Source: Gramella sp. KN1008 (GTDB lineage Bacteria; Bacteroidota; Bacteroidia; Flavobacteriales; Flavobacteriaceae). From it: 64,000 nt of DNA. The notes beneath the pieces were generated by a model. The model was not told where the DNA came from. It was given only the letters and a program-made list of their open reading frames with translations, and made no database searches. The stretch is taken from assembly GCF_004332155.1 (NCBI RefSeq), contig NZ_SJDV01000008.1:43577-107576 (forward strand). Reading direction: 5' to 3'. The position numbers and the translations under genes were made by a program. Positions 25,975 through 36,532 of this stretch are shown here, one piece after another; the stretch's first letter is position 1; each line of letters opens with the position of its first letter.

Positions 25975-26781
25975 ATGATAAAAAAGAAAAAAAAGCAGGA
26001 AAGCATAATAGATAGCAGCCTCAAACGGAAATATAAATTACAGGCCAGGGACGTAAAGGTATGGTATGGTGATTTTATGGCCATCAAAGGAGTTAGCATG
26101 GATATTAAACCTAACAAGGTTACAGCTTTCATCGGACCTTCCGGATGTGGTAAGTCAACCTTCTTAAGACTGTTCAATCGAATGAACGATTATGTGGATA
26201 GCTTCAGAATGGAAGGTGAGATCAATATTGATGGTGAAGACATTTACGATAAGAGCATTAACGTAGAATTGCTTCGGAAGCAGGTAGGAATGGTCTTTCA
26301 AAAGCCAAACCCGTTCCCAAAGTCGATCTTCGAAAATGTGGCTTATGGTTTGAAGATACAAGGGATAAAAGATAAAAAGTTTCTACAGGAACGTGTTGAG
26401 GAATCCCTCAAACAGGTAGGACTCTGGAATGAAGTTGAAAATGACCTAAACAAGTCGGCACTGGCATTATCAGGTGGACAGCAACAGCGACTTTGTATAG
26501 CCCGTGCTCTTGCAGTGGAACCTTCGATCATTCTTATGGATGAACCAACCTCTGCCCTGGATCCTATCTCCACAGCAAAAATTGAAGATCTTATCTATAA
26601 GCTTAAAGAGAAGTATACTATTGTAATTGTAACCCATAATATGCAACAGGCAAGTAGAATTAGTGACAGTACTGCCTTTTTCTATATGGGAGACCTCATA
26701 GAGTATGACAAAACCAATAAACTCTTCACCAATCCGGAGAAAGAGCAAACGGAAAACTATATAACCGGCCGTTTCGGATAA
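25975..26781 (+). CDS. pstB: Phosphate ABC transporter ATP-binding protein
   Basis: The 268-residue ATPase powers PstCA. Walker A is GPSGCGKST (54-62), the signature is [15 protein letters not shown] and Walker B is [13 protein letters not shown]; the H-loop VTHNMQQA follows. The N-terminus is unusually lysine-rich (MIKKKKKQE) and about 20 residues longer than the core. It sits between pstA (15 bp) and phoU (10 bp). Confidence 0.96.
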   Translation: MIKKKKKQESIIDSSLKRKYKLQARDVKVWYGDFMAIKGVSMDIKPNKVTAFIGPSGCGKSTFLRLFNRMNDYVDSFRMEGEINIDGEDIYDKSINVELLRKQVGMVFQKPNPFPKSIFENVAYGLKIQGIKDKKFLQERVEESLKQVGLWNEVENDLNKSALALSGGQQQRLCIARALAVEPSIILMDEPTSALDPISTAKIEDLIYKLKEKYTIVIVTHNMQQASRISDSTAFFYMGDLIEYDKTNKLFTNPEKEQTENYITGRFG

Positions 26782-26791
26782 AACCTGACTT

Positions 26792-27466
26792 ATGATAAAT
26801 TTAGAAGAACATAGAGATTTACTTAAACAGCATGGCATAGAGATGTTCAATCTCTGTAGAAAGCAATTAAAGAAATCCAGGGAGGCATTTTTAAACCATG
26901 ATAATGACCTTGCTGAAGATGTCTTACATTCAGAGAATCGGGTAAACAGCCTTGATCTTAGGATTGACCGTGATTGCGAACGTTTTATCGCTCTTCACAA
27001 TCCGGTGGCGGTAGACCTGAGGTTTGTACTCGCCTTAAGAAAGATCAATTTTGATCTTGAAAGGGTTGGAGACCACGCTTATGGAATTTCCAAATATATA
27101 GTGGAAGTAGATACGCCAGTAGAGCATAAATTACTGGAAAGATTAAGATTTGAAGAGATGTACGATGCAGCCCTTTCTATGCTTGACGATATACAGATCG
27201 CTTTTAGAGATGAAGATGCCAATAAAGCCAGAAAGGTTTTTAAAAAGGATAAACTTCTTAACAAAATAAATCTCGCCGCATTCGGAGTGATCTCGGAGGA
27301 AGTAAAAAAGGATCCTTTACTAATAGAACAGTATCTCCTTCTATTTTCGATAATCAAGAAAATTGAACGTGTAGGGGACCTTATCACAAATATTGCTGAA
27401 GAGATAATCTTCTACATGGAAGCAGAAGTTCTTAAGCACAGTAAGAAAAAAGGACCAAAAAAGTAA
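26792..27466 (+). CDS. phoU: Phosphate signalling regulator PhoU
   Basis: A 224-residue all-helical protein made of two PhoU repeats, with the E/DxxxD metal motifs visible (VLHSENRVNSLDLRIDRDCE; FDLERVGDHAYGI; IKKIERVGDLITNIAEE). PhoU couples Pst transport to the PhoR/PhoB system; no phoR or phoB is in the window. It is the last gene of the operon and ends at a strong terminator shared with dnaK. Confidence 0.95.
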   Translation: MINLEEHRDLLKQHGIEMFNLCRKQLKKSREAFLNHDNDLAEDVLHSENRVNSLDLRIDRDCERFIALHNPVAVDLRFVLALRKINFDLERVGDHAYGISKYIVEVDTPVEHKLLERLRFEEMYDAALSMLDDIQIAFRDEDANKARKVFKKDKLLNKINLAAFGVISEEVKKDPLLIEQYLLLFSIIKKIERVGDLITNIAEEIIFYMEAEVLKHSKKKGPKK

Positions 27467-27487
27467 TTTGTTTTTTCTTACCTCAAT

Positions 27488-27517
27488 AAAAAAACCCCGC
27501 AGTTTGCGGGGTTTTTA
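27488..27517. terminator. Bidirectional terminator between phoU and dnaK
   Basis: Stem aaccccgc/gcggggtt (27493-27500 approx. and 27506-27513) with A and T runs on both sides, serving both convergent genes. Confidence 0.88.
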
Positions 27518-27536
27518 CTTTATATAGCTCAGAAGA

Positions 27537-29465
27537 TTACTTCACTTCTTCGAAATCTACATCTTCTACGTCGTCTCCACTTTTAGAGTCTCCTCCTTCA
27601 GTTCCACCCTGAGCTCCGGTTGCACCTTGCTGTGGTCCTCCAGCTTGTCCGCCCTGAGCTTCTGCCTGTGCTTTATACATCTCTTCTGAAGCTGTTTTCC
27701 ATGCTTCGTTGATCTTGTCTAAAGCTGGCTGAATAGTTTCAACTTCCTTGGTCTCGTAAGCTTTCTTAAGCTCTTCCAATGCTTCCTCGATTGGCTTCTT
27801 CTTATCGTCAGATAATTTATCACCAAATTCTTTCAACTGCTTTTCAGTCTGGAAGATCATTGCATCAGCTTCGTTAAGCTTATCAACTTTTTCTTTCGCT
27901 TTTTTATCAGATTCAGCATTAGCTTCTGCCTCTTTCTTCATTTTCTCGATCTCTTCTTCCGTCAATCCTGACGAAGCTTCAATACGAATATCCTGAGACT
28001 TACCGGTTGCTTTATCTGTAGCGCTTACTTTGATGATACCGTTGGCATCGATATCAAAGGTAACTTCAATTTGAGGAGTTCCTCTTGGCGCCGGTGGAAT
28101 TCCGTCTAAGTGGAATCTACCAATTGTCTTGTTATCTGCTGCCATAGGACGCTCTCCCTGAAGTACGTGAATCTCAACAGACGGCTGATTATCAGCTGCA
28201 GTAGAGAATGTTTGTGACTTCTTGGTTGGAATGGTTGTATTCGCTTCAATAAGTTTAGTGTTAACTCCTCCCATAGTTTCAATACCTAGAGAAAGTGGAG
28301 TAACATCAAGAAGCAATACATCTTTTACATCTCCAGTAAGTACACCACCCTGGATAGCAGCACCAATAGCTACAACTTCATCAGGGTTTACACCTTTAGA
28401 AGGTTTCTTACCAAAGAATGCCTCAACCTCTTCCTGAATTTTAGGGATACGGGTTGAACCACCTACAAGAATTACCTCATCAATATCACTTTTTGAAAGA
28501 CCGGCATCGCTAAGAGCTTTTTTCACCGGATCCATAGACCTTTTTACAAGATCGTGAGCCAGTTGCTCAAATTTAGAACGTGTAATGGTCTCTACAAGGT
28601 GTTTAGGTCCGCTGGCAGTAGCAGTTACATAAGGCAGATTCACCTCTGTCTGCGAAGAAGAAGATAATTCGATCTTCGCTTTCTCAGCAGCTTCCTTCAA
28701 ACGCTGAAGTGCCATAGGATCATCTCTAAGATCGATATCCTCAGCTTTTTTGAAGTTGTCTGCGAGATAATCTATCAATACCTCATCAAAGTCATCACCA
28801 CCAAGGTGAGTATCACCATTAGTAGAAAGTACTTCAAATACACCATCACCTAATTCAAGAATGGAAATATCGAATGTACCACCACCAAGGTCATATACCG
28901 CGATCTTCTGATCCTGAGATTTTTTATCAAGACCATAAGCCAGTGCCGCAGCAGTAGGCTCGTTAATGATCCTTCTTACCTTAAGACCTGCGATCTCTCC
29001 GGCCTCTTTTGTTGCGTGACGTTGAGAGTCATTAAAATATGCAGGAACGGTAATTACCGCTTCGGTCACATCCTGACCAAGATAATCTTCAGCGGTTTTC
29101 TTCATCTTCTGAAGTACCATTGCTGAAAGCTCCTGAGGTGTATAAAGACGTCCGTCCACTTCTACACGGGCGGTATCATTATCACCTTTCTTTACAGTAT
29201 AAGGTACTCTCTTCGCTTCTCTTTCAGATTCAGAATACTTATTCCCCATAAAACGTTTAATGGAAGAAATAGTCTTCTGTGGGTTAGTCACAGCCTGACG
29301 TTTTGCAGGGTCACCAACTTTTATTTCGCCACCTTCCACAAATGCGATCACAGAAGGCGTGGTTCTTTTCCCTTCGGCGTTAGGTATCACCGTAGGCTCA
29401 TTACCCTCCATTACGGCAACGCAGGAGTTGGTGGTACCCAAGTCAATTCCAATTACTTTACTCAT
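27537..29465 (-). CDS. dnaK: Chaperone DnaK (Hsp70)
   Basis: Hsp70 folds and refolds cytoplasmic proteins with DnaJ and GrpE. The 642-residue protein has the complete family pattern: [14 protein letters not shown] at the start, [40 protein letters not shown], the substrate domain [14 protein letters not shown], and the Gln/Gly-rich tail ending in [11 protein letters not shown]. It is a single-gene unit here: dnaJ and grpE are absent. The upstream region holds an inverted repeat that may be a heat-shock operator. Confidence 0.98.
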   Translation of the reverse strand: MSKVIGIDLGTTNSCVAVMEGNEPTVIPNAEGKRTTPSVIAFVEGGEIKVGDPAKRQAVTNPQKTISSIKRFMGNKYSESEREAKRVPYTVKKGDNDTARVEVDGRLYTPQELSAMVLQKMKKTAEDYLGQDVTEAVITVPAYFNDSQRHATKEAGEIAGLKVRRIINEPTAAALAYGLDKKSQDQKIAVYDLGGGTFDISILELGDGVFEVLSTNGDTHLGGDDFDEVLIDYLADNFKKAEDIDLRDDPMALQRLKEAAEKAKIELSSSSQTEVNLPYVTATASGPKHLVETITRSKFEQLAHDLVKRSMDPVKKALSDAGLSKSDIDEVILVGGSTRIPKIQEEVEAFFGKKPSKGVNPDEVVAIGAAIQGGVLTGDVKDVLLLDVTPLSLGIETMGGVNTKLIEANTTIPTKKSQTFSTAADNQPSVEIHVLQGERPMAADNKTIGRFHLDGIPPAPRGTPQIEVTFDIDANGIIKVSATDKATGKSQDIRIEASSGLTEEEIEKMKKEAEANAESDKKAKEKVDKLNEADAMIFQTEKQLKEFGDKLSDDKKKPIEEALEELKKAYETKEVETIQPALDKINEAWKTASEEMYKAQAEAQGGQAGGPQQGATGAQGGTEGGDSKSGDDVEDVDFEEVK

Positions 29466-29545
29466 AACTATATAACTTGTTTTTTACGTTAGTTTTTCAA
29501 TTTTACAGTCACAAGAAGTCAATCATTATGCCAGCACAAATCTTA

Positions 29546-29558
29546 TGACAGGTTGTCA
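29546..29558 (-). promoter_or_regulatory. Candidate operator upstream of dnaK
   Basis: Perfect inverted repeat TGACA-N3-TGTCA, 81-93 bp upstream of the dnaK start. The CIRCE element of HrcA systems is not seen. Its link to stress control is inference from position. Confidence 0.35.
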
Positions 29559-29655
29559 CATTTTCAGGAAAAGCCGTGTCATTGGTGCAAACAGGAAGAC
29601 TTTGATAAGGAAATATTATTTTTTCAATATTTCATGGGTAGCATTAACAATTCCT

Positions 29656-29663
29656 TATTTTTG
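29656..29663 (+). promoter_or_regulatory. Promoter -7 element of sdaA
   Basis: TATTTTTG is a full match to TANNTTTG, 20 bp before the start codon; a weak TTTC lies about 22 bases upstream. Expected leader: about 13 nt. Confidence 0.5.
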
Positions 29664-29683
29664 TGAGCAAATTTGTACTCTGA

Positions 29684-31117
29684 ATGCGAAAAATAGAATG
29701 CATAAGCGTTTTTGATATGCTCAAAGTGGGTGTGGGACCTTCCAGTTCTCATACCCTGGGACCATGGCGGGCCGCTCAAAGATGGATCGCCGAACTTAAA
29801 CAAAAAGAAAGGTTCAATGAGGTGGAAAAGATACATGTAGACCTGTATGGATCTCTGAGTCTCACAGGAAAAGGCCACGCTACAGATATTGCTACTATTT
29901 TAGGATTACTGGGACATGATCCTGTGACCATGGATATCTCCATTATTGAGTCTGAAATTGAAAGATTAAAACACTCGGGCAGGCTTTTGCTGAATGGAGA
30001 AAGAGAGCTTGATTTCAGTTTCAATGAAGATATCAAATTCAACCGAAAGTTCCTCGAATTTCATCCAAATGGGATCACATTCAGAGCTATACTCAAAAAT
30101 GGTAAAAAAACTTCTTCTTCCTTCTATTCGATTGGGGGGGGATTCGTGGTTAAGAAGGAAAGAAAGAATGCCAGCAAGAAAATGAAGAATTTTCAGGAAT
30201 TTCCATTTCCTGTGGAAAAGGCTACCGAACTTGTGCAGTATTGTAAGGCTGAGAATAAAAGGATCTCTGATATTGTTCTTGAAAATGAACGTTCTCTAAG
30301 AAGTGATGAAGAGATAGATACCGGCTTAAAGCAGATATGGCAGGTTATGCTGGAGTCTATGTATATTGGCTGTCACACTGAAGGTACACTTCCCGGTGGT
30401 CTTAATGTAAAGCGCCGGTCTTTTGAGATGCATCAAAGACTAATTGGAGACACGGAATATTCCAGTGTTGAAGACTGGATCCCGGCTATCCGAAAGACCG
30501 AAGTAAAGTTCCGTCAAATATTGAAATGGGTTAGCTGTTTTGCCCTAAGCGTAAATGAGGTAAATGCTTCACTTGGAAGAGTGGTTACCGCTCCTACCAA
30601 CGGAAGTGCAGGCACTGTTCCCGCCGTGCTTATGTATTATATGGTAATAGAAAATCACCAGGCGAGTTTTGATGAGATCAAAAGATTCATGCTGGTTGCG
30701 GGTGAAATTGGAAGTCTGTTCAAAAAAGGAGCAACCATCTCGGCAGCAATGGGTGGATGCCAGGCAGAGATTGGAGTTTCTTCAGCTATGGCAGCGGGTG
30801 GTCTAACCGAACTTCTTGGAGGTACTCCCGAACAGGTCCTTATGGCAAGTGAGATCGCCATGGAACATCATCTAGGGCTAACCTGTGATCCTATTGGCGG
30901 ACTGGTGCAGGTGCCCTGCATAGAAAGGAATGCCATGGGTGCCATTAAGGCTATCAATGCGGCCGAGATCGCTATGGAAAGTGATGCCAGCCGTGCTAAG
31001 GTTCCTTTGGATAAAGTGATTGAGACAATGTGGGAGACCGCCAAAGACATGAACAAAAAATACAAGGAAACATCTGAAGGCGGACTGGCAGTTAAGGTGA
31101 ACCTAAGTGATTGCTAG
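29684..31117 (+). CDS. sdaA: L-serine ammonia-lyase, iron-sulfur type, single chain
   Basis: Deaminates L-serine to pyruvate and ammonia with an oxygen-sensitive [4Fe-4S] cluster. The 477-residue protein is the fused form: the beta domain comes first ([19 protein letters not shown], about 9-27) and the alpha domain from about residue 200, with [33 protein letters not shown] and [18 protein letters not shown], which supply the cluster cysteines. It has its own promoter. A CPBP-type gene follows closely on the same strand. Confidence 0.95.
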   Translation: MRKIECISVFDMLKVGVGPSSSHTLGPWRAAQRWIAELKQKERFNEVEKIHVDLYGSLSLTGKGHATDIATILGLLGHDPVTMDISIIESEIERLKHSGRLLLNGERELDFSFNEDIKFNRKFLEFHPNGITFRAILKNGKKTSSSFYSIGGGFVVKKERKNASKKMKNFQEFPFPVEKATELVQYCKAENKRISDIVLENERSLRSDEEIDTGLKQIWQVMLESMYIGCHTEGTLPGGLNVKRRSFEMHQRLIGDTEYSSVEDWIPAIRKTEVKFRQILKWVSCFALSVNEVNASLGRVVTAPTNGSAGTVPAVLMYYMVIENHQASFDEIKRFMLVAGEIGSLFKKGATISAAMGGCQAEIGVSSAMAAGGLTELLGGTPEQVLMASEIAMEHHLGLTCDPIGGLVQVPCIERNAMGAIKAINAAEIAMESDASRAKVPLDKVIETMWETAKDMNKKYKETSEGGLAVKVNLSDC

Positions 31118-31145
31118 TTCTTATCTTTAAGACTTGGAAAATCCT

Positions 31146-31823
31146 ATGGCATATGATAAATGGAGTAAGGTAAAGAACCTGTTGCGGAATTTTACCTTAA
31201 TGATCGCCTGCTACTTCCTGTTCTTCATAGTTCTGAGGATACTAGATGTTTTTATTTTTGATCTGGATTTCAATAAATATGAGCAGATCGAGATCTTCGA
31301 AACTCTTAAGGAAAGCCCCTGGAAATTTGTATTCCTGGCCGTTATTGCTGCGCCTGTATTAGAGGAAAGCATTTTTAGAAGCCTTGTTAAGCCTTCCTCT
31401 CGCAGTCTTAAGCTCTTTCTATGTGCCATACTTTATACGATAGGCGCACTTCTAATTCCGGAGGAAGGTCACTGGACCCTTCGGTATTCTTTATTATTCG
31501 GAACGATCCTTCTGTTTTATTATGCCCTGGATCAATTGATCTCCAAAGATTTTTATGATAAAGTCTGTGAGAAATTACATAAGTACTACCTCATGATCTG
31601 GATACCTGGCTCTGTCATTTTTGGTTTTGTCCACATCTTCAATTATGTGGATACTTTTCAGATTGACCTTGTACTTTTCATGATGATATTTCCACGTATT
31701 ATCGCAGGTTTCTTCTTCGGAAAGATAAAACTTGAAAATAAAAGTATGGTCTGGCCAATCCTGATGCATAGTATGAATAATTCTATTGTGCTCATCTTTT
31801 TACTGCCTTATGCCCTGTCCTAG
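31146..31823 (+). CDS. CPBP-family intramembrane metalloprotease
   Basis: A membrane protein of about 225 residues with five to seven helices. The diagnostic CPBP (CAAX/Abi) motifs are present in order: EESIFRS (EExxxR), FGFVHIFNY (FxxxH) and HSMNNSI (HxxxN). These bind zinc in related glutamic-type intramembrane proteases. Substrates are unknown. The ATG at 31146 is preferred over a TTG at 31134 because a near-consensus -7 element (TATCTTTA, 31122-31129) lies just upstream. It follows sdaA closely. Confidence 0.83.
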   Translation: MAYDKWSKVKNLLRNFTLMIACYFLFFIVLRILDVFIFDLDFNKYEQIEIFETLKESPWKFVFLAVIAAPVLEESIFRSLVKPSSRSLKLFLCAILYTIGALLIPEEGHWTLRYSLLFGTILLFYYALDQLISKDFYDKVCEKLHKYYLMIWIPGSVIFGFVHIFNYVDTFQIDLVLFMMIFPRIIAGFFFGKIKLENKSMVWPILMHSMNNSIVLIFLLPYALS

Positions 31824-31893
31824 TCTTAACAAAGCCTTAAAGGCTTTTGGATTATGATTTTGTAACTTCTGCATTCAAAAAATTGCAGAAATT

Positions 31894-32898
31894 ATGAAAG
31901 CAGCATTAATTGAAGAAAAAGGCGGAGATTTTATTGTAAAGGAAATTGACAAACCATCTCCTGCTGAAAATGAAGTACTTATTAAAGTTGAAGCCTGTGG
32001 GATATGTCATAGCGATAATTTTGTAAAGGAAGGAGCGTTTCCGGGAATAGAATATCCCAGAGTGCCGGGCCATGAAGTCGTTGGAATTGTGGAAGAAGTT
32101 GGAAGTAATGTTTCCAACTGGAAAACAGGTCAGCGTGTGGGAGTTGGCTGGCACGGAGGGCATTGTTTTGAATGCGAACCCTGCAGGCGAGGCGATTTCA
32201 TAAATTGCCAGAACGGAAAGATAAGCGGAATCTCTTATGATGGCGGATACGCGGAATACATGACTGCACCAAAGGAGGCGGTGGCTGGTGTGCCAGAAGA
32301 ATTATCATCTGCCGATGCAGCTCCCTTGTTATGCGCCGGAATTACCGTTTATAACGCACTTAGAAATTCTGGGATAAAAGCAGGTGATGTAGTGGCTGTA
32401 CAGGGAATTGGCGGTCTGGGTCACCTGGCCATACAATATGCTAATAAAATGGGAATGCGTACCATCGCCATTTCAACCAGCGATAATAAAAAAGAGCTTG
32501 CCAAAGAGCTTGGTGCACATCATTTTATAAATACAGGAAATCAGAACGCTTCAGAAGAGCTACAAAAACTGGGTGGGGCTAAACTTATCCTTGCCACCGC
32601 ACCCCATAGCGATGCAATATCCTCGGTAGTTGACGGCCTCGGGATTGACGGAAAGCTCCTTATGGTGGCAGCTACCGGCGAACCTATTGAAGTTTCACCA
32701 ATGCAATTACTAATGGGAAGAAAATCGGCCGCGGGATGGCCTAGCGGTACCGCAATGGACTCTGAAGATACACTGAATTTCAGCGCCATGACAGATACAA
32801 AACCGATGATCGAGGAATATCCGCTGGAAAAGGTGAATGAAGCTTTTGAAAGAATGATGAACAACAAGGCGAGATTCAGGGTGGTACTAAAACCTTAA
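31894..32898 (+). CDS. Zinc-dependent alcohol dehydrogenase
   Basis: A 334-residue medium-chain dehydrogenase/reductase. Catalytic zinc ligands are seen in CGICHSD (36-42) and GHE (about 60); the structural zinc loop is CFECEPCRRGDFINC. The Rossmann motif is GIGGLGHLAIQYA. It should oxidise alcohols or reduce aldehydes with NAD(P)H; the closest known type is AdhP-like propanol-preferring dehydrogenase. The physiological substrate is not clear. The gene stands alone, with its own terminator. Confidence 0.88.
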   Translation: MKAALIEEKGGDFIVKEIDKPSPAENEVLIKVEACGICHSDNFVKEGAFPGIEYPRVPGHEVVGIVEEVGSNVSNWKTGQRVGVGWHGGHCFECEPCRRGDFINCQNGKISGISYDGGYAEYMTAPKEAVAGVPEELSSADAAPLLCAGITVYNALRNSGIKAGDVVAVQGIGGLGHLAIQYANKMGMRTIAISTSDNKKELAKELGAHHFINTGNQNASEELQKLGGAKLILATAPHSDAISSVVDGLGIDGKLLMVAATGEPIEVSPMQLLMGRKSAAGWPSGTAMDSEDTLNFSAMTDTKPMIEEYPLEKVNEAFERMMNNKARFRVVLKP

Positions 32899-32917
32899 GT
32901 TGCCAATACTAACTTGT

Positions 32918-32955
32918 AAAGCCGGAATATCAGCTTTTGATTTCCGGCTTTTATA
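32918..32955. terminator. Bidirectional terminator after the alcohol dehydrogenase
   Basis: Arms aaagccggaa (32918-32927) and ttccggcttt (32942-32951) pair fully and are followed by T-rich DNA; it can serve both convergent genes. Confidence 0.83.
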
Positions 32956-32965
32956 AAATAAAAAT

Positions 32966-33424
32966 CTATTTACAATCCTTTTTGGTTCGGGTATCAATAA
33001 GATATACGATCTTCCACTCCCCCTTGAACTTAACTAACTGAAAACTGTTCACGCCACAGTGATATAAATTACCATTGAAATACAGCGTATAAGGAGTCGT
33101 TACCGTTGCCAGACTACCATTCTCTTCCACTCTGTATTCATGTATCCTTTCCTCAAATGTCGCATCAGCAGGAATCGAAGCTATACTTTTCAGGAATTTG
33201 GAATAATCATCTGTAGTCAGATTAGTATTGCCCTCTGCGTCTATAGAAACAGATTGAAGCCTTGCTCCTTCATGCGCAAATTTCTTAAGCGTTACAGTAT
33301 CCTGGGCGTGAAAAGCCACGAAAAAATCCTTCACTAATTGTTCCGGCGTACCGGTAGAACCATTCATCTGGGAAAATGCTGACATATTTATTAAAATGAG
33401 AACCAGAAATAATATTTTTTTCAT
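32966..33424 (-). CDS. Secreted SnoaL/NTF2-like protein
   Basis: A 152-residue protein with signal peptide (1-19, ends MSAFSQ) and an NTF2-like cone fold (TPEQLVKDFFVAFHAQDTVTLKKFAHEGARL, and VEENGSLATVTTPYTLYFNGNLYHCGVNSFQLVKFKGEWKI pattern). This fold binds small molecules or acts in catalysis; nothing in the sequence decides which. It has the terminator shared with the alcohol dehydrogenase gene. It is divergent from panB. Confidence 0.75.
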   Translation of the reverse strand: MKKILFLVLILINMSAFSQMNGSTGTPEQLVKDFFVAFHAQDTVTLKKFAHEGARLQSVSIDAEGNTNLTTDDYSKFLKSIASIPADATFEERIHEYRVEENGSLATVTTPYTLYFNGNLYHCGVNSFQLVKFKGEWKIVYLIDTRTKKDCK

Positions 33425-33488
33425 TGAAACCTAGTTTTGAATGTGGCTGACGAATTTACTACTTTTACTCAAATTTAAATAAAAGCTG

Positions 33489-34307
33489 ATGTCTATTGCT
33501 AAAAAGGAATACAAGCGTATCACCACAAAATCCTTAGTGGATATGAAAGCAAATGGTGAAAAGATCGCCATGCTAACTGCCTATGACTTCTCCATGGCAA
33601 AAATTGTTGATGGAGCCGGAATAGATGTGATCCTTGTAGGTGATTCTGCGAGCAACGTGATGGCCGGCCATGAAACTACCTTACCAATAACCCTCGACCA
33701 GATGATCTATCACGCGACCAGTGTGGTGAGAGCTATCAACCGATCCCTTGTAGTAGTAGACCTTCCTTTTGGGAGTTACCAGAGCGATCCCAAAGAAGCT
33801 TTAAGATCGGCAATAAGGATCATGAAGGAGAGCGGTGCACACGCCGTTAAACTGGAAGGTGGTAAGGAAGTGAAAGATTCCATTAAAAGAATTCTACACG
33901 CCGGTATCCCTGTAATGGGTCACCTGGGCCTTACACCACAGTCTATTTATAAATTCGGCACCTATACAGTAAGAGCCCGTGAAGAGCACGAAGCTGAAAA
34001 GCTCAAAAGCGATGCTAAAATGCTTGAAAAAATGGGGTGTTTTGCAGTGGTTCTTGAAAAGGTGCCGGCAGAACTTGCCAGAGAAGTTGCTGAAAGTATT
34101 AGCATCCCCGTGATAGGGATAGGCGCAGGAAATGGAGTTGATGGACAGGTTCTTGTTATTCATGATATGCTCGGAATGACACATGAATTCAACCCTCGTT
34201 TTTTAAGACGTTATGCCGATCTTCATGCGGAAATGACAAAGGCTTTTCAAAATTACAGGGATGATGTGAAAAACCAGGATTTCCCATCAGAAGAGGAACA
34301 ATATTAA
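33489..34307 (+). CDS. panB: 3-methyl-2-oxobutanoate hydroxymethyltransferase
   Basis: PanB makes ketopantoate from 2-oxoisovalerate and methylenetetrahydrofolate, the first step of pantothenate (coenzyme A) synthesis. The 272-residue TIM-barrel protein has the family motifs [29 protein letters not shown] (with the metal-binding Asp), [15 protein letters not shown] and [18 protein letters not shown]. Its substrate is the oxo acid of the valine pathway made by the ilv genes 20 kb away. A pseudouridine synthase gene follows after 42 bp. Confidence 0.96.
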   Translation: MSIAKKEYKRITTKSLVDMKANGEKIAMLTAYDFSMAKIVDGAGIDVILVGDSASNVMAGHETTLPITLDQMIYHATSVVRAINRSLVVVDLPFGSYQSDPKEALRSAIRIMKESGAHAVKLEGGKEVKDSIKRILHAGIPVMGHLGLTPQSIYKFGTYTVRAREEHEAEKLKSDAKMLEKMGCFAVVLEKVPAELAREVAESISIPVIGIGAGNGVDGQVLVIHDMLGMTHEFNPRFLRRYADLHAEMTKAFQNYRDDVKNQDFPSEEEQY

Positions 34308-34349
34308 TGTTGAGAAATTAGATTCTTCAAATCTCAAAAAATCCAACAA

Positions 34350-35051
34350 TTGACTTCTGAAAAAACCCTTTCCAATAAAGATAATCTGGAAGTTCTTTAC
34401 GAAGACAATCATATTATTATAGTCAATAAAAGACCCGGCGATATTGTCCAGGGAGATAAGACAGGAGACAAACCTCTTAGCGAGGTTGTAAAGTCTTTTC
34501 TCAAAGAGAAATACAATAAACCTGGAAATGTTTACCTGGGAGTTGTGCATCGGCTGGACCGCCCTACGAGTGGGGTCGTTCTATTTTCAAAAACCTCCAA
34601 AGCTCTGCCCCGGCTTAACAAACTTTTTCAGAATAAGGATGCGAAAAAGACCTATTGGGCAGTGGTCAAAAACCCTCCACCGAAGGAAAATGACCGGCTT
34701 ACACACTTCATGAAGCGAAATCCCAAACAAAATAAGTCTTACGCCAATATAAAGGAGGTCCCGGACAGCAAGAAAGCCATCCTTGAATACCGCCTGCTTA
34801 AAAAACTGGATAACTATTACCTGCTGGAAGTAGACCTTGAAACAGGAAGGCATCACCAGATAAGGAGTCAGCTTTCGGCGATCGGCTGCCCTATAAAAGG
34901 AGACCTGAAATATGGGTTTGACCGCAGTAACCGTGACGCCAGTATACATTTACATGCCCGGGAACTCAAATTTGAACATCCGGTGAAAAAGATCCCTGTT
35001 CACGTTACCGCACCACCCCCGAAGGATCCCATTTGGGACGCATGTTTATAA
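34350..35051 (+). CDS. RluA-family pseudouridine synthase
   Basis: A 233-residue RNA-modifying enzyme that turns uridine to pseudouridine in rRNA or tRNA. The catalytic motif is GVVHRLDRPTSGVVLF, with the active Asp after HRL. LETGRHHQIRSQLSAIGCPIKGDLKYG is the family C-terminal motif. No N-terminal S4 domain is present, so it is the short form. No ATG precedes the conserved part in frame, so the TTG at 34350 is taken as the start. The exact target base is unknown. Confidence 0.86.
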   Translation: MTSEKTLSNKDNLEVLYEDNHIIIVNKRPGDIVQGDKTGDKPLSEVVKSFLKEKYNKPGNVYLGVVHRLDRPTSGVVLFSKTSKALPRLNKLFQNKDAKKTYWAVVKNPPPKENDRLTHFMKRNPKQNKSYANIKEVPDSKKAILEYRLLKKLDNYYLLEVDLETGRHHQIRSQLSAIGCPIKGDLKYGFDRSNRDASIHLHARELKFEHPVKKIPVHVTAPPPKDPIWDACL

Positions 35052-35097
35052 AAAATACTATCTTTTGAAGGATTAATATCTCTTCAACTTTCCTTCT

Positions 35098-35655
35098 ATG
35101 AAAACCGAAAAAGAAAAAATGCTTTCCGGGGAATTATATAATGCCCTGGACGAAGAGCTCGCAGATGAAAGATTACATGCCCGACTCCTCATCAAAGAAC
35201 TGAATGATTCCAGGGAAGATGAAGTTCAAAAGAGAAAAGGTATTCTTGATGATCTGCTCCCCAATGCCAGAAAAGACCTGTGGATCCAACCTCCTTTTTA
35301 TTGTGATTACGGAACTAATATATACATTGGTGAGAAAGTGTTTTTCAATTTCAGCTGTGTTGTACTTGATGTTATGCCGGTTACTGTTGGTAGCCGTACT
35401 GTACTTGGTCCAAATGTCCAGATATATACCGCTACTCATCCACTCGATTTTAAGGAAAGGGCTTCCGGACTTGAATATGCAGAACCTATAAATATTGGCG
35501 AAGATGTGTGGATAGGTGGTAGTGCTATAATTTGTCCGGGAGTGACAATTGGTGACAGATCTGTTATTGGGGCTGGAAGCGTGGTAACAAAAGATATCCC
35601 TTCAGATGTCTTTGCAGCTGGCAATCCCTGTCGGGTTATTCGTAAGCTTGAGTAG
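35098..35655 (+). CDS. Maltose O-acetyltransferase-like hexapeptide transferase
   Basis: A 185-residue left-handed beta-helix acetyltransferase. The N-terminal MLSGELYNALDEELADERLHARLLIKELN is the maltose/galactoside acetyltransferase start domain. Hexapeptide repeats follow (IGEKVFFNFSCVVLDV, VLGPNVQIYTATHPLD with the catalytic His, IGEDVWIGGSAIICPGVTIG). It would move acetyl from acetyl-CoA to a sugar; the acceptor is unknown. Convergent with the EamA gene, 7 bp apart. Confidence 0.9.
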   Translation: MKTEKEKMLSGELYNALDEELADERLHARLLIKELNDSREDEVQKRKGILDDLLPNARKDLWIQPPFYCDYGTNIYIGEKVFFNFSCVVLDVMPVTVGSRTVLGPNVQIYTATHPLDFKERASGLEYAEPINIGEDVWIGGSAIICPGVTIGDRSVIGAGSVVTKDIPSDVFAAGNPCRVIRKLE

Positions 35656-35662
35656 ACCAAGC

Positions 35663-36532
35663 TTATTTTTTTCGGAGGGACAGAGAACTTTCGATCAGAA
35701 CAGCGCTAATGATCAATAAGCCTCCTACGAGTGTCTTTAAGGATGGAATTTCATTAAGAAAGAAAATTCCCAGAATTATTCCATATACCGGCTGCATACT
35801 ACTCATAATGCTCGCCGCTGTAATTGTAAAATTTCTAAAACTAAGTAAAAACAAGGTGTGGCCTATACAGGTTGTTAGAACAGCAAGGATCAAAAGGGGT
35901 TGCCATTGCTGAACCACTTCACTAAAATCGCTAAAAAAAACGGCAGGGAAAAGACAAAAAGCAACTACTACGATCTGGTAAAACATCAGGCTGGTTCCAT
36001 TATATTTTTCCACCTCTCTTTTCATAAGAATATTGCGTAAGGCGTAAAGTACCGCTGAGACAACTCCAAGTATGACCGCCAGAAAATAACTGTTTTCAAA
36101 ATCCAGATCGGGACTTAAAAAATAAACTCCTCCCAGCACCAGAATTCCTAAAAGCAAATGGATCTTATTGAATTCAGTTTTTAGAATAAAGGGTTCCAGT
36201 AAAGAGGTTATTACAGGATAAGTAAAAAGGGAAAGCAACGCGATCGCCACATTGGAAAACTGAAGTGAAAAGAAATAAGTTACCCAGTGTCCTCCCAGTA
36301 ACACTCCAGCAATAATTATCTTTAAAAGGTCACGTTTGTTTTCTATACGAAGGTCTATTTTCCTCCATCGGCAAAAGAGATAAAAGACCATACTTGCGAT
36401 CAGAGTTCTGTAGAAGATGGTCACAGCCGGATGCAGCATAATATATCTGCCAAGAACTCCCGAAGTACTTATAAGGAGTACCGCGAAATTTAGCTGTAAA
36501 ATATTGGTTAATTGCTGACTGTTTTTAAACAC
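35663..36532 (-). CDS. EamA/DMT-family transporter
   Basis: A 289-residue membrane protein with about ten helices, built of two EamA repeats (VLLISTSGVLGRYI; ILGVVSAVLYALRNILMKREVEKYNGTS; SSMQPVYGIILGIFFLNEIPS). Members export metabolites such as amino acids; the substrate is unknown. It starts directly after the stop of the upstream 514-residue gene (no spacer), so the two are very likely cotranscribed and may be translationally coupled. Confidence 0.86.
   Translation of the reverse strand: MFKNSQQLTNILQLNFAVLLISTSGVLGRYIMLHPAVTIFYRTLIASMVFYLFCRWRKIDLRIENKRDLLKIIIAGVLLGGHWVTYFFSLQFSNVAIALLSLFTYPVITSLLEPFILKTEFNKIHLLLGILVLGGVYFLSPDLDFENSYFLAVILGVVSAVLYALRNILMKREVEKYNGTSLMFYQIVVVAFCLFPAVFFSDFSEVVQQWQPLLILAVLTTCIGHTLFLLSFRNFTITAASIMSSMQPVYGIILGIFFLNEIPSLKTLVGGLLIISAVLIESSLSLRKK

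Noticed and set aside
29495..29533. A sigma-54-like pattern (TGGCA-N6-TTGA, minus strand) before dnaK
   Set aside because: The essential GC of the -12 element is missing (TTGA instead of TTGC), so it was not called a promoter.
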